From Microvirga antarctica (GTDB taxonomy: Bacteria; Pseudomonadota; Alphaproteobacteria; Rhizobiales; Beijerinckiaceae): a stretch of DNA of 64,000 nt. Where the stretch lies: assembly GCF_017921815.1 (NCBI RefSeq), contig NZ_JAGEMM010000006.1:62001-126000 (forward strand). Reading direction: 5' to 3'. Made by a program: the position numbers and the translations under genes. Positions 26,105 to 34,639 of this stretch are shown here, piece after piece. Each line of letters begins with the position of its first letter. Positions within the stretch are counted from its first letter, which is position 1. The notes below the pieces were generated by a model. The model was not told where the DNA came from. It searched no databases and saw only the letters and a list, made by a program, of their open reading frames with translations.

Positions 26105-26204
26105 CACGTTCTCGCCCCTGCAACTGTCGGCGCCGACACCATCATCATGAACTCATGACGGTTCGATGACAGGCCGACACAAAGCCCACGATATCAGTCC
26201 TCGG

Positions 26205-27068
26205 TCATGGTTCAGGCCGCCGCTCGCTTTCATGCCAATGACGCAATGCAAGATGCGAAAGGCCGGCCATCGCCAGGAACAGGATCACGCCGACGCCGGC
26301 CAGCAGGACAAGCGCTGCGAACAGCCGGGGGATGTTCAGCCGGTACTGGCTCTCGATGATGCGGTAGGCGAGCCCCGACCCGGCCCCGGCGGAGCCAGCG
26401 GCCATCTCGGCCACGACGGCGCCGATCAGGGACAGGCCGGTGGCGATCCTCAGGCCCGCCATGAAAGCAGGCAAGGCCGCAGGCGCGCGCAGGATCCACA
26501 AGGTGCGGGCGCGCAGGCGAAAGCGCCCCCAGATCCCTGGCGCCGGTGCCGGGCCGTAGAGCGCGAAGAGCTCAAGCAGGCTCCGGTCCACCGATCTGAG
26601 CCCCAGCATGGTGTTGGACAGGACCGGAAAGAACGCCACGATCCACGCACAGGCCAGAACCGCCACGTTCTGGGGCAGGTAGATCAGCAGCAGCGGTGCG
26701 ACCGCGATGACAGGCGTCACCTGCAGGACGATCGCGAAGGGATAAAGCGAATACTCGACGATTCGCGACAGACTGAAGAGGACCGCAAGGCCCACCCCTC
26801 CGAGGACCGCCAGGGCGAGGCCCAGAAGCGTGGTCTCCAGCGTGACCTGCAGCGATCCCCAGAGCAGGGGCCAGTCGGCGACCATCGTGCGTCCGATCAC
26901 GCTCGGCGCGGGCAGAATGTAGGAGGGCACCGAGGTCAGGCGGACCGACATTTCCCACGCACCGAGCGCCACGATCAGCACGCCGAGGGGGATGGCGATC
27001 CGTAAGGCCGTGCTCGCCGTGGCGGTGCCGGCCTGAGGGGTGTCGGAATGGTCGTCGGGCGCTGACAT
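26205..27068 (-). CDS. NitT/TauT-type ABC transporter permease
   Basis: A 287-residue inner-membrane permease (SsuC/TauC type) with six predicted hydrophobic helices. The conserved cytoplasmic coupling region is visible (LRAPAALPAFMAGLRIATGLS, shortened here to the core PAALPAFMAGLRIA). It starts two bases downstream of the ATPase stop, so the three genes SBP-ATPase-permease form one minus-strand operon. The solute is not identified; the family imports nitrate, sulfonates, taurine or pyrimidine precursors. Confidence 0.88.
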   Translation of the reverse strand: MSAPDDHSDTPQAGTATASTALRIAIPLGVLIVALGAWEMSVRLTSVPSYILPAPSVIGRTMVADWPLLWGSLQVTLETTLLGLALAVLGGVGLAVLFSLSRIVEYSLYPFAIVLQVTPVIAVAPLLLIYLPQNVAVLACAWIVAFFPVLSNTMLGLRSVDRSLLELFALYGPAPAPGIWGRFRLRARTLWILRAPAALPAFMAGLRIATGLSLIGAVVAEMAAGSAGAGSGLAYRIIESQYRLNIPRLFAALVLLAGVGVILFLAMAGLSHLALRHWHESERRPEP

Positions 27069-27070
27069 GG

Positions 27071-27868
27071 CTATGCCTCCCCCGCCCGATTCCGTGACGC
27101 CAATCGATCCGACACGTCCCGGCAGAGCTGGGCGTAGGGCGCGCTCGTGCGAAAATTGACATCGCGGGGCCCATGTGGGTCGATCGGCACCTCGGCGGCG
27201 ATCGCGCCGGGCCGCGCCGTCATCACGGCGATCCGGTCGGACAGGTAGACGCTCTCGAACACCGAATGGGTCACGAACACGACCGTGCAGCCCAGTTTCT
27301 CCCGAACGGCCAGCAGATCATCGTTGAGACGAAAACGGGTGAGCTCGTCGAGCGCCGCAAAGGGCTCGTCCATCAGCAGCAGTCGCGGCCGCACCACCAG
27401 GGCCCGCGCGAGAGATGCCCGCATCTTCATCCCACCTGACAACTCGTGCGGGAAGGCGTCGGCGAAATCGCCGATTCCCACGAGGTTTAGGCTTTCGCCG
27501 ATGCGGTCCCGCGCTTCGCGACGGCCCACGCCCCGGAGACGCAGCGGGAGCCACACATTGTCCGCGACCGTTGCCCACGGCATCAGGGTTGGGTCCTGAA
27601 ACACGAAGCCGATCTGGCCGCGGTGGTCGGCGCTGCTGTCGTCCGTCCATACGACGTTGCCGGCCGTGGGGGCAATCAGGCCGGCAAGGATCCGCAGGGC
27701 GGTCGACTTTCCACAGCCGGACGGGCCCAGCAGGGACAGAAACTCGTTGTCGACGACCGTGAGGGACAGGTCGGACAACGCTGCGACGCCGTTTGCGTAA
27801 GTCTTCCCCACATGGCGGAGCGCCACGAGCGCGGGTCCTGTCCTTGTCGTAAGGGACGATTGCGCCAT
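27071..27868 (-). CDS. NitT/TauT-type ABC transporter ATP-binding protein
   Basis: A 265-residue ATPase. The ATG at 27868 begins two bases after the binding-protein stop; the far longer open frame to 28438 is shadow sequence. Walker A (LLGPSGCGKSTALRIL), Q-loop (GFVFQDPTLMPWATV), signature (LSGGMKMRASLARAL), Walker B (LLLMDEPFAALDE) and switch His (VTHSVFES) are intact. The GGMKMR signature is typical of SsuB/TauB-type importers. Confidence 0.92.
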   Translation of the reverse strand: MAQSSLTTRTGPALVALRHVGKTYANGVAALSDLSLTVVDNEFLSLLGPSGCGKSTALRILAGLIAPTAGNVVWTDDSSADHRGQIGFVFQDPTLMPWATVADNVWLPLRLRGVGRREARDRIGESLNLVGIGDFADAFPHELSGGMKMRASLARALVVRPRLLLMDEPFAALDELTRFRLNDDLLAVREKLGCTVVFVTHSVFESVYLSDRIAVMTARPGAIAAEVPIDPHGPRDVNFRTSAPYAQLCRDVSDRLASRNRAGEA

Positions 27869-27870
27869 GA

Positions 27871-28881
27871 CTACTTCGGCAAATCGCGGCCGACGCCCTT
27901 GTTGACGAACTGGAGCGTGTAGGCCTTGCGGGAATCGAGGTCGGCCTTGAACAGGCCGGCTTTCACCATCTTGTCGAAGAAATCCTTCATGCGCGCATCG
28001 GTCATCGCGCCGATGCCGAGGCGGGATGCGTCGCCGGAATCGACGATGCCGTATTCCTTCATCCGCGCCACCGAATAGGCGAGCAACTCGTCGGTCATCT
28101 CCGGATTGTCGCGCTTGATCAGGGCGTTGGCCGCAGCATTGTCGCCGTAGAGATAGTGGTGCCATCCGATGGACGAGGCGTCGACGAAGCGCTGCACGAG
28201 ATCCGGATTCGTCTCGACGACCTCGCGGCGGGTCTCGACGGTCGTGGAATAGGTGCTGAACCCGAAATCGGCCAGCAGAAAGACATTCGGCGTAAAGCCT
28301 GCCGCCTTGGCGATGGTCAGAGGCTCGGCCGTCACATAGCCCTGCTGGACAGCTTTCGCATTGGCAATGAAGGGCGCTGGATTGAACCCGAACGGCTTCA
28401 CCTGCTCGTCGCGAAATCCGTACTCCGCCTTCATCCATTGAAAGAAGGTGGCGACGCCGTCCTTCGACAGCAGCAGGTCGCTTGAGGTCTTGAGATCCTC
28501 GAACCGGTCGAGCCCCTGACCCGGATGGCTGAGCAGGACCTGCGGGTCCTTCTGGAAATGGGCCGCCACCACGACGGTGGGGATATCCTTCTCGACCGCC
28601 GAGAACGCCTGGATGAGGCTGCCGCCCATATAGAAGTCGAGTTTTCCGACTGTCATGAGCATCCGGTTCGCGGCCCTTGGCCCGCCCGGCACGATCGTGA
28701 CCTTCAGGCCGTATTTCTCGAATGTGCCGTCAGCCACCGCCTGATAATAGCCGCCATGCTCGGCCTGCGCGATCCAGTTGGTGCCGAACGTGACCTCATC
28801 CAGGGGGGCGGCCATGGCGGGTCCGGGGACTGCGACCCATAGCCCCCCCGTCAAAATCGACGCGCGCAAGAATCGTGTCAT
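27871..28881 (-). CDS. NMT1/THI5-like ABC substrate-binding protein
   Basis: A 336-residue periplasmic binding protein. The ATG at 28881 gives a clean signal peptide (TRFLRASILTGGLWVAV then cleavage after AMA); the longer frame from 28953 adds an unsuitable charged tail. The motif GTNWIAQAEHGGYYQA and the later VPGGPRAANRMLM are of the NMT1 type used for thiamine-pyrimidine, nucleobase precursors or nitrate/sulfonate import. It heads the operon with the ATPase and permease. The ligand is unassigned. Confidence 0.88.
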   Translation of the reverse strand: MTRFLRASILTGGLWVAVPGPAMAAPLDEVTFGTNWIAQAEHGGYYQAVADGTFEKYGLKVTIVPGGPRAANRMLMTVGKLDFYMGGSLIQAFSAVEKDIPTVVVAAHFQKDPQVLLSHPGQGLDRFEDLKTSSDLLLSKDGVATFFQWMKAEYGFRDEQVKPFGFNPAPFIANAKAVQQGYVTAEPLTIAKAAGFTPNVFLLADFGFSTYSTTVETRREVVETNPDLVQRFVDASSIGWHHYLYGDNAAANALIKRDNPEMTDELLAYSVARMKEYGIVDSGDASRLGIGAMTDARMKDFFDKMVKAGLFKADLDSRKAYTLQFVNKGVGRDLPK

Positions 28882-28977
28882 CGGCAGGTCCCTTCGCCAC
28901 GAGAGCAAGTCCCGGTCAGGCCCGCTTTTGCGGTCTCGGGCCGAGCTTGGCAAGCACCCGTGCCGATCGGGCCGGTC

Positions 28978-30537
28978 TCACTCGACAGACCAGGGATAGG
29001 TCCAGGTCTCCGTCAGCGTCCGGTTGCCTGCCCGCAGGAAGGCCCGCAGGTCCGTCGACTGCCCGGGCTCCAGCTTGACGTCGACAGCGACGCGGAAACC
29101 CTTGGTGTGCCCGTTTGGCATGATGAAGCTGTGCGTGATCTTCCCATTCGAGAGGCTGGGGACAAGCTGCACCTGATCGGGATCGGTCAGATAATAGGCC
29201 AGATCGCCACCTGCGAAATCGATGATGAAGCGGCGATGAGTCGGGTCGCTTGGCTCATTCGAACCGCTGGCGCGCGGGGGGGTCTGGAATGTATTGATGA
29301 CCTTGCCGCCGGGATGCATTCCGCCGATCGCCGCCACCGCCCTCAGCCGGTACGACACGGTGATCTCCTGGCCCGGCTCGTAGGCCTTGGTTGGCTCCCA
29401 GTAGGCCACGATGTTGTCGTGGGTCTCGTCCTTGGTGGGAATCTCGGCGAGTTCGATGCGGCCCTCGCCCCACTCGCCGATCGGTTCCACCCAGTATCCC
29501 GGCCGCTTGTGGTAATGGGCTTCCAGATCCTGATAGTTCTCGAACACGCGGTCGCGCTGCATCAGGCCGAAGCCACGCGGATTGTTGTCGCTGAACGACG
29601 AGATGGTTTTTCTCGACGGGTTGCGAAGGGGCCGCCAGATCCATTCACCGGCGCCGGAATGCATCAGGAGTCCGTCCGAATCGTGGAGTTCGGGTCTGAA
29701 ATCATCCGTCCGCTTCTTGTCGTTCTCGCCCTCGTAGAACATGGACGTGAGGGGGGCCAGGCCGAGATTCGCGATCGCCTGGCGCGGGAACAGGGTCGCG
29801 GTGATCTCAAGGGTCGTCTCCCGGGACGGGTAGAGCACGAACCGGTAGGCACCGGCCACGGACGGACTGTCGAGCAAGGCATAGATGGTGATCCGGTCCG
29901 TGTCCGGGGTCGGCATCTGGACCCAGAACTCCCTGAAGTTCGGGAATTCCTCGGCGTCGCCACCCTCCACGTTGATGGCTAATCCCCGGGCGGAGAGACC
30001 GTATTTCTGGTCCGCGCCCAGGAAACGGAAATAGCTCGCGCCGAGAAACGCGATCACCTCGTCGAAGACCTTGGGCGAGTTGAGGGGGTAATGCAGCCTG
30101 AAGCCGGCAAAGCCCAGATTGACGGGCAGGGGACGCTCGATCTTGTTGCGCCCGTAATTGAACAATTCGCGCTGATAGGGGACGGGTGTCGGTACCCCGT
30201 CGCGCAGGACATTGACCGTCACCGGACGCTGGTACAGGAAGCCGAGGTGGAAAAGCTGCATCCGGTACTGGCTTCCGCCAGAGCCCAGAAGCGCGCGCTC
30301 CGGGCGGAAGCGGATGTCCCGGTAATCATCGAAGTTCAGGGTGTTGAGCGGTTCGGGCAGCTGAGACGGGGGCGCCTCGTAGGGAGCTGCCGCCAGTTCC
30401 CGGGCCCGGCGAATCACGTCTTCGAACTTGAAGGGGTTCGGGGCCGGCACACCACTTGGCTGCTGCTGGGCAAAGGCCGAAGTGGCGACGCTGGCCAGAA
30501 GGCCTTGCAGGATGATTCGGCGGGAGAGGGTCATCAT
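28978..30537 (-). CDS. glucan biosynthesis protein, MdoG/OpgG family (first copy), Tat-exported
   Basis: A 519-residue periplasmic protein. The N-terminus has a twin-arginine signal (SRRIILQGLLASVATSAFA), starting at an ATG pair at 30534-30537. The mature part has the MdoG beta-sandwich sequence: FGLMQRDRVFENYQDLEAHY near the middle and ending in TETWTYPW. MdoG/OpgD proteins shape periplasmic glucans made by OpgH. No opgH lies in this window. It is divergent from the polyamine leader. It resembles the protein at 40807-42396 but differs over most of its length, so it is an old paralogue. Confidence 0.88.
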   Translation of the reverse strand: MMTLSRRIILQGLLASVATSAFAQQQPSGVPAPNPFKFEDVIRRARELAAAPYEAPPSQLPEPLNTLNFDDYRDIRFRPERALLGSGGSQYRMQLFHLGFLYQRPVTVNVLRDGVPTPVPYQRELFNYGRNKIERPLPVNLGFAGFRLHYPLNSPKVFDEVIAFLGASYFRFLGADQKYGLSARGLAINVEGGDAEEFPNFREFWVQMPTPDTDRITIYALLDSPSVAGAYRFVLYPSRETTLEITATLFPRQAIANLGLAPLTSMFYEGENDKKRTDDFRPELHDSDGLLMHSGAGEWIWRPLRNPSRKTISSFSDNNPRGFGLMQRDRVFENYQDLEAHYHKRPGYWVEPIGEWGEGRIELAEIPTKDETHDNIVAYWEPTKAYEPGQEITVSYRLRAVAAIGGMHPGGKVINTFQTPPRASGSNEPSDPTHRRFIIDFAGGDLAYYLTDPDQVQLVPSLSNGKITHSFIMPNGHTKGFRVAVDVKLEPGQSTDLRAFLRAGNRTLTETWTYPWSVE

Positions 30538-30726
30538 GGAGGCCGGATTGCACTTTCTGGTCAGAAACAAGGGGTTCAGCGCGGGCTGCGCGGCGCAGGC
30601 CCAATCTCTCTTCCGTCTACTGCCGCCGCTTAATAAAGGCTGAATGGATCGCTGTGGACGAAGGTGTGGGCGCGATCTCGAAAAAAATACCCCAAAAAGG
30701 CAAAAAGGGCTTGTGATCAGAGGACG

Positions 30727-30831
30727 ATGAGCCTATCTCCAGCCCTGCCCAATTTCGCACGTGCCCGTGGTCGCGTGCCGGTTGGTGGGCATCCGGACAA
30801 GAGGCCGGACAGCCGCCCGAGAACGTCCTAG
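30727..30831 (+). CDS. possible 34-residue Arg/Pro-rich leader peptide (uORF)
   Basis: ATG at 30727 with AGAGG four to eight bases upstream; the frame runs 34 codons to TAG at 30829. Six of 34 residues are Arg and six are Pro, with an R-x-R-x-R cluster and a K-R-P-D-S-R-P-R end. It lies about 360 bases before the decarboxylase start, followed directly by strong hairpins. E. coli SpeFL, an ornithine-sensing leader peptide, is of similar length and Arg-rich, but the sequences are not obviously alike. It may be chance; conservation in relatives would decide. Confidence 0.35.
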   Translation: MSLSPALPNFARARGRVPVGGHPDKRPDSRPRTS

Positions 30832-30870
30832 TTCTCGATACCCCTAACCGGCAGCCGGAGGCGAAACCGG

Positions 30871-30895
30871 CGTACCCCGTTCTCAACGGGGGACG
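30871..30895 (+). promoter_or_regulatory. leader hairpin CCCCGTT-ctc-AACGGGG
   Basis: Seven-base perfect stem (30875-30881 with 30885-30891) extended across one mismatch by CGT/ACG. It lies 40 bases after the leader-peptide stop and about 300 bases before the decarboxylase start, and is probably a structured part of its 5' untranslated region. Confidence 0.5.
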
Positions 30896-31109
30896 TGACT
30901 TAAAGCAACGACGAACGGGCTTTTTTGGTCTCGTTGGCCCTCCAAAGGTCAGCACCGAAGAGGCTTGTTTATCATTGCCGCGCGTGCGGACAGGGAATTT
31001 CCCTTTCCAAACCAAGGCAGCATCGTCGGGTGAAGAGCCCATTGCGTCGTCGTGTCTCCATCGCACGAGAGCGCAGTGTCGTCTTCCCTCGCTGACGCCG
31101 GACGTCCAA

Positions 31110-31125
31110 GGCTCCTCGCGGAGCC
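31110..31125 (+). promoter_or_regulatory. leader hairpin GGCTCC-tcgc-GGAGCC
   Basis: Six-base perfect stem with a tetraloop, 67 bases before the decarboxylase start. The 3' arm contains GGAG and could mask or mimic a ribosome site; no U-run follows, so it is not a simple terminator. Confidence 0.4.
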
Positions 31126-31192
31126 CATAGTCGTCTGAACTTTTCAATCCGGGGCCATCGCGCCTCCATTGAGCCTTTGTGGGGAAACCGCC

Positions 31193-32347
31193 ATGACACA
31201 GCGCATTCGCGAATTCTTGCGCAACCGACGCGAAGACGGCCCTTGCGTGGTCGTCGACCTTGATGTCGTGCGCGATAACTATTCCAAATTCTCCCGGGCA
31301 CTCCCCGACACGCGCGTTTTCTACGCCGTGAAGGCGAATCCCGATCCGGCGGTACTCAAGCTGCTGGCCGATCTCGGCTCGTGCTTCGACACGGCGTCAG
31401 TCGTCGAGATCGAGCTTGCCCTTGCGGCCGGCGCGACGCCTGAGCGGGTCTCGTTCGGCAACACGATCAAGAAGGAACGCGACATCGTCCGCGCCATCGC
31501 GCTCGGCGTGCGCCTCTTCGCGGTCGATTGCGAGGCCGAGGTCGACAAGGTGTCCCGTGCGGCCGCCGTGGTCGGCGTGCCGACCGGCGACGTCAAGGTG
31601 TTCTGCCGCATCCTCTGCGACGGCGCGGGCGCCGAATGGCCCTTGTCGCGCAAGTTCGGCTGCGTTCCCGAGATGGCGATCGACGTGCTCGAGCATGCTC
31701 ACCGGCAGGGTCTCGAGGCCTACGGCGTGTCGTTCCATGTGGGGTCGCAGCAGCGCAACACGGAAGCTTGGGACCAGGCGCTTGCGTCGGCCTCCGCGAT
31801 CTTCCGCGATTGCGCCCAGCGCGGCATCCATCTGTCGATGGTCAATCTCGGCGGCGGGTTCCCGACCAAGTATCTCAAGTCGGTTCCGGCGGTGAAAGCC
31901 TACGGCGAGTCGATCTTCCGGGCGCTCTCCAAGCACTTCGGCAACCGGCTTCCCGAGACGATCATCGAGCCGGGCCGCGGCATGGTCGGCAATGCGGGCA
32001 TCATCGAGGCCGAAGTCGTGCTCGTCTCCAAGAAGAGCAAGGACGAGGACGAGGTGCGCTGGGTCTATCTCGACATCGGCAAGTTCGGCGGTCTCGCCGA
32101 GACGATGGACGAGTCGATCCGCTACCCGATCCGCACCGAGCACGACCAGGACCGCAAGGTGCCGTGCGTGCTCGCCGGACCGACCTGCGATTCGGCCGAC
32201 GTTCTCTACGAGAAGGAGCCCTACATGCTCCCCTTCTCGCTGGAAATCGGCGACAAGGTGCTGATCGAAGGCACGGGTGCCTATACGACCACCTATTCGG
32301 CGGTCGCGTTCAACGGCTTCCCGCCGCTGAAATCCTACGTGATCTAA
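31193..32347 (+). CDS. ornithine/lysine decarboxylase, type III (alanine-racemase) fold
   Basis: A 384-residue PLP enzyme. The Schiff-base Lys is Lys47 (FYAVKANPDP). The phosphate-binding glycines (MVNLGGGFP and IEPGRGMVG), HVGSQQ, and the active-site Cys/Asp region (GPTCDSADVLYEK) match eukaryotic-type ornithine decarboxylases of alphaproteobacteria. It makes putrescine (or cadaverine) from ornithine (or lysine) in the cytoplasm. A homospermidine synthase gene 0.8 kb downstream uses putrescine, which favours ornithine as substrate. The ATG at 31193 is chosen; an in-frame TTG upstream at 31169 has no ribosome site. Confidence 0.93.
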   Translation: MTQRIREFLRNRREDGPCVVVDLDVVRDNYSKFSRALPDTRVFYAVKANPDPAVLKLLADLGSCFDTASVVEIELALAAGATPERVSFGNTIKKERDIVRAIALGVRLFAVDCEAEVDKVSRAAAVVGVPTGDVKVFCRILCDGAGAEWPLSRKFGCVPEMAIDVLEHAHRQGLEAYGVSFHVGSQQRNTEAWDQALASASAIFRDCAQRGIHLSMVNLGGGFPTKYLKSVPAVKAYGESIFRALSKHFGNRLPETIIEPGRGMVGNAGIIEAEVVLVSKKSKDEDEVRWVYLDIGKFGGLAETMDESIRYPIRTEHDQDRKVPCVLAGPTCDSADVLYEKEPYMLPFSLEIGDKVLIEGTGAYTTTYSAVAFNGFPPLKSYVI

Positions 32348-32357
32348 ATCGCGTCCC

Positions 32358-32394
32358 GCCTGCCTCGGTTCGCTCGAGGCAGGCACCAACTTTT
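32358..32394 (+). terminator. rho-independent-like terminator after decarboxylase
   Basis: Ten-base perfect stem GCCTGCCTCG / CGAGGCAGGC (32358-32367, 32375-32384) with a seven-base loop, followed six bases later by TTTT. It lies 11 bases after the decarboxylase stop. It may end or attenuate transcription before the GNAT and homospermidine synthase genes. Confidence 0.7.
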
Positions 32395-32478
32395 CCCCGA
32401 ATGTTGTCCCGGACGGCCCGCTCGATGAGAGCGGGTGCGAGGGCTGTCGCTCACCCCACCGCACGGGAGGCCACGGCC

Positions 32479-33051
32479 ATGATCAAAATTCGCCAAGAAA
32501 TCGACCGCGACGTCGAGGCCCGCGAGACCCTGCTCGACACCTGCTTCGGACCGGAGCGGTTCGAGAAGACCTGCGAACGTCTGCGCGAAGGCCGCAAGCC
32601 TGCGCACGGGCTTTCGCTCGTCGTCACGCGCGGCGATTCCGTCGTCGGGACCGTGCGCCTGTGGCATGTCAGCGCCGGCGCGGGCCGTCCCGCCCTGATG
32701 CTGGGCCCCATTGCCATCGATCCTGACTGCCAGGGGTTGGGGCTCGGGGCACGGTTGATGCGCGAAGCGCTGGGCCGCGCTGGCGCGCAGGGTCACACGG
32801 CTGTCTTGCTGGTCGGAGACGCTCCCTACTATGAGCGCTTCGGCTTTTCAGCAGCAGCCACGCGGGATCTGTGGATGCCGGGGCCTTTCGAGCGCGAGCG
32901 TTTTCTCGGCCTGTCGCTGGCCGCCGGTGCGCTTCACGGCGCGCGCGGGCTCGTCTCGGCGACGGGCATGGCTGCGTCCAAGCCCGACTGGTCGACGCTG
33001 ATTGCCGCGGCATCGCAGCCTTCCTACGCGGGCCTCAAGCTCGCCGCCTGA
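32479..33051 (+). CDS. GNAT family N-acetyltransferase
   Basis: A 190-residue acetyltransferase. GGGAGG at 32465-32470 supports the ATG at 32479; the frame upstream is shadow of the decarboxylase. The acetyl-CoA motif A is GLGLGARLMREAL, preceded by the strand GPIAIDPDCQ, and a C-terminal motif YYERFGFSAA fits YhbS-type GNATs. The substrate is unknown. It lies between two homospermidine genes, so polyamine acetylation is possible, but this group is also found in that position as an apparently neutral neighbour. Confidence 0.87.
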   Translation: MIKIRQEIDRDVEARETLLDTCFGPERFEKTCERLREGRKPAHGLSLVVTRGDSVVGTVRLWHVSAGAGRPALMLGPIAIDPDCQGLGLGARLMREALGRAGAQGHTAVLLVGDAPYYERFGFSAAATRDLWMPGPFERERFLGLSLAAGALHGARGLVSATGMAASKPDWSTLIAAASQPSYAGLKLAA

Positions 33052-33073
33052 ATCCGTTGCCTGCAATTGACAG

Positions 33074-33104
33074 CGCGCCGCGCCTCCTTCGATGGTGCGG
33101 CGCG
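33074..33104 (+). promoter_or_regulatory. stem-loop between GNAT and homospermidine synthase
   Basis: CGCGCCGC (33074-33081) pairs perfectly with GCGGCGCG (33097-33104) across a 15-base loop. There is no U-run. It lies 54 bases before the homospermidine synthase start and may be a leader structure or a weak terminator. Confidence 0.35.
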
Positions 33105-33157
33105 TATCCGTTTCTGCGACCTCCGTCGCCCGAAAGCTGACCAAGGAGACCTGACAA

Positions 33158-34588
33158 ATGACCAACCCGCCCATCCACGGCCAGATCACCGGCCCCGTCG
33201 TGATGATCGGATTCGGCTCGATCGGCAAAGGCATGCTGCCTTTGCTCGAGCGTCATTTCACGTTCGATCGGAGCCGCCTCGTGGTCATCGATCCCAGCGA
33301 CAAGGACCGCAAGCTGCTGGACGATCGCGGCATCCGCTTTGTCCATTCGGGCCTCACGCCGGAGAATTATCGGGACATCCTGACGCCGCTTCTCACGGCT
33401 GGCGGCGGCCAGGGCTTTTGCGTCAACCTGTCGGTCGACACGTCCTCCCGCGACATCATGGAATTGTCGCGCGAACTTGGCGCGCTCTACATCGACACCG
33501 TGGCCGAGCCCTGGCTCGGGTTCTACTTCGACAAGAGCAAGGGGCCGGAGGCGCGCACCAATTACGCGCTGCGCGAGATCATCCTCGACGCGCGCCGCCG
33601 CAATCCCGGCGGTCCCACGGCGGTGTCGTGCTGCGGCGCCAATCCCGGAATGGTGTCATGGCTCGTCAAGCAGGCCTTGCTGAACCTCGCCAAGGACAGC
33701 GGCATCGCCCATGACGAGCCGGCCTCGCGCGAGGAATGGGCGGCGCTCATGAGCCGCGTGGGCGTGAAGGGCATCCACATCGCCGAGCGCGACACGCAGC
33801 GGGCCACTTCAGAAAAGCCCATGGGCGTGTTCGTCAACACCTGGTCGGTCGAGGGGTTCGTGTCGGAGGGCGTGCAGCCGGCCGAACTCGGCTGGGGCAC
33901 GCATGAGACCTGGATGCCCGCGAACGGTCACGGCCACGAGACAGGCTCGCGCGCCGCGATCTATCTGCTGCAGCCCGGCGCCGACACCCGCGTGCGCTCA
34001 TGGACGCCGACCGCGCAAGCCCAGCACGCTTTTCTCGTCACGCACAACGAGTCGATTTCCATCGCGGATTATTTCTCCGTTCGCGAGGGCGATACGGTCA
34101 CCTATCGGCCGACCTGCCACTACGCCTACCATCCCTGCAACGAAGCCGTGCTGTCCCTGCACGAGATGTTCGGCAAGGCCGGCAAGCCGCAGGACACGTT
34201 CCATATTCTCACCGAGGACGAGATCGTGGACGGCATCGACGAACTTGGCGTCCTTCTCTACGGCCACGGCAAGAACGCCTACTGGTATGGCTCGCAGCTC
34301 TCTATCGAAGAGACGCGGGCGCTTGCGCCGTATCAGAATGCCACGGGTTTGCAGGTGACGTCGGCCGTGCTCGCCGGCATGGTCTGGGCGCTCGAGAACC
34401 CGCAGGCGGGCATCGTCGAGGCGGACGATCTCGACTTCCGGCGCTGCCTCGAGATCCAGACGCCGTATCTCGGCCCGGTGATCGGCGTCTACACGGACTG
34501 GACGCCGCTCGATGGCCGCCCGGGATTCTTCCCGGAGGATATCGACACGTCCGATCCGTGGCAGTTCCGGAACATTCTCGTTCACTGA
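33158..34588 (+). CDS. hss: homospermidine synthase
   Basis: A 476-residue NAD-dependent enzyme that joins two putrescines, or putrescine and spermidine, to give sym-homospermidine. The Rossmann motif is MIGFGSIGKG at about residue 16. The motifs CCGANPGMVSWLVK, FVNTWSVEGF and HNESISIADYF are those of the Blastochloris-type bacterial enzyme, with the Trp used for cation binding in NTWSVEG. The ribosome site AAGGAG lies at 33143-33148. Together with the upstream decarboxylase it makes homospermidine, the main polyamine of many Hyphomicrobiales. Confidence 0.95.
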   Translation: MTNPPIHGQITGPVVMIGFGSIGKGMLPLLERHFTFDRSRLVVIDPSDKDRKLLDDRGIRFVHSGLTPENYRDILTPLLTAGGGQGFCVNLSVDTSSRDIMELSRELGALYIDTVAEPWLGFYFDKSKGPEARTNYALREIILDARRRNPGGPTAVSCCGANPGMVSWLVKQALLNLAKDSGIAHDEPASREEWAALMSRVGVKGIHIAERDTQRATSEKPMGVFVNTWSVEGFVSEGVQPAELGWGTHETWMPANGHGHETGSRAAIYLLQPGADTRVRSWTPTAQAQHAFLVTHNESISIADYFSVREGDTVTYRPTCHYAYHPCNEAVLSLHEMFGKAGKPQDTFHILTEDEIVDGIDELGVLLYGHGKNAYWYGSQLSIEETRALAPYQNATGLQVTSAVLAGMVWALENPQAGIVEADDLDFRRCLEIQTPYLGPVIGVYTDWTPLDGRPGFFPEDIDTSDPWQFRNILVH

Positions 34589-34600
34589 AAGCCACACATG

Positions 34601-34623
34601 GTGGCCGGCCCTGCGCCGGCCAC
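34601..34623 (+). terminator. strong hairpin after homospermidine synthase
   Basis: Nine-base perfect stem GTGGCCGGC / GCCGGCCAC with a five-base loop, starting 12 bases after the stop codon. No U-run follows, so termination is plausible but not certain. AAGGA for the next gene follows directly. Confidence 0.45.
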
Positions 34624-34639
34624 GAAGGACGCATGAACG

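Larger units (their letters stand above)
30538..31192. promoter_or_regulatory. divergent promoter region and long leader of the decarboxylase gene
   Basis: A 655-base gap between the MdoG gene (minus) and the decarboxylase gene (plus). It contains a 34-codon frame with a good ribosome site at 30727-30831, a hairpin at 30871-30895 and a hairpin at 31110-31125. Rfam describes a 'speF' RNA element in the leaders of alphaproteobacterial ornithine decarboxylase genes; this region sits in the right place and may be a member, which I could not verify. Polyamine-responsive control of translation or termination is inferred. Confidence 0.55.

Noticed and set aside
27868..28438. N-terminal extension of the ABC ATPase frame
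   Set aside because: The extension overlaps the binding-protein gene out of frame; the ATG at 27868 gives the standard length and follows the previous stop by two bases.
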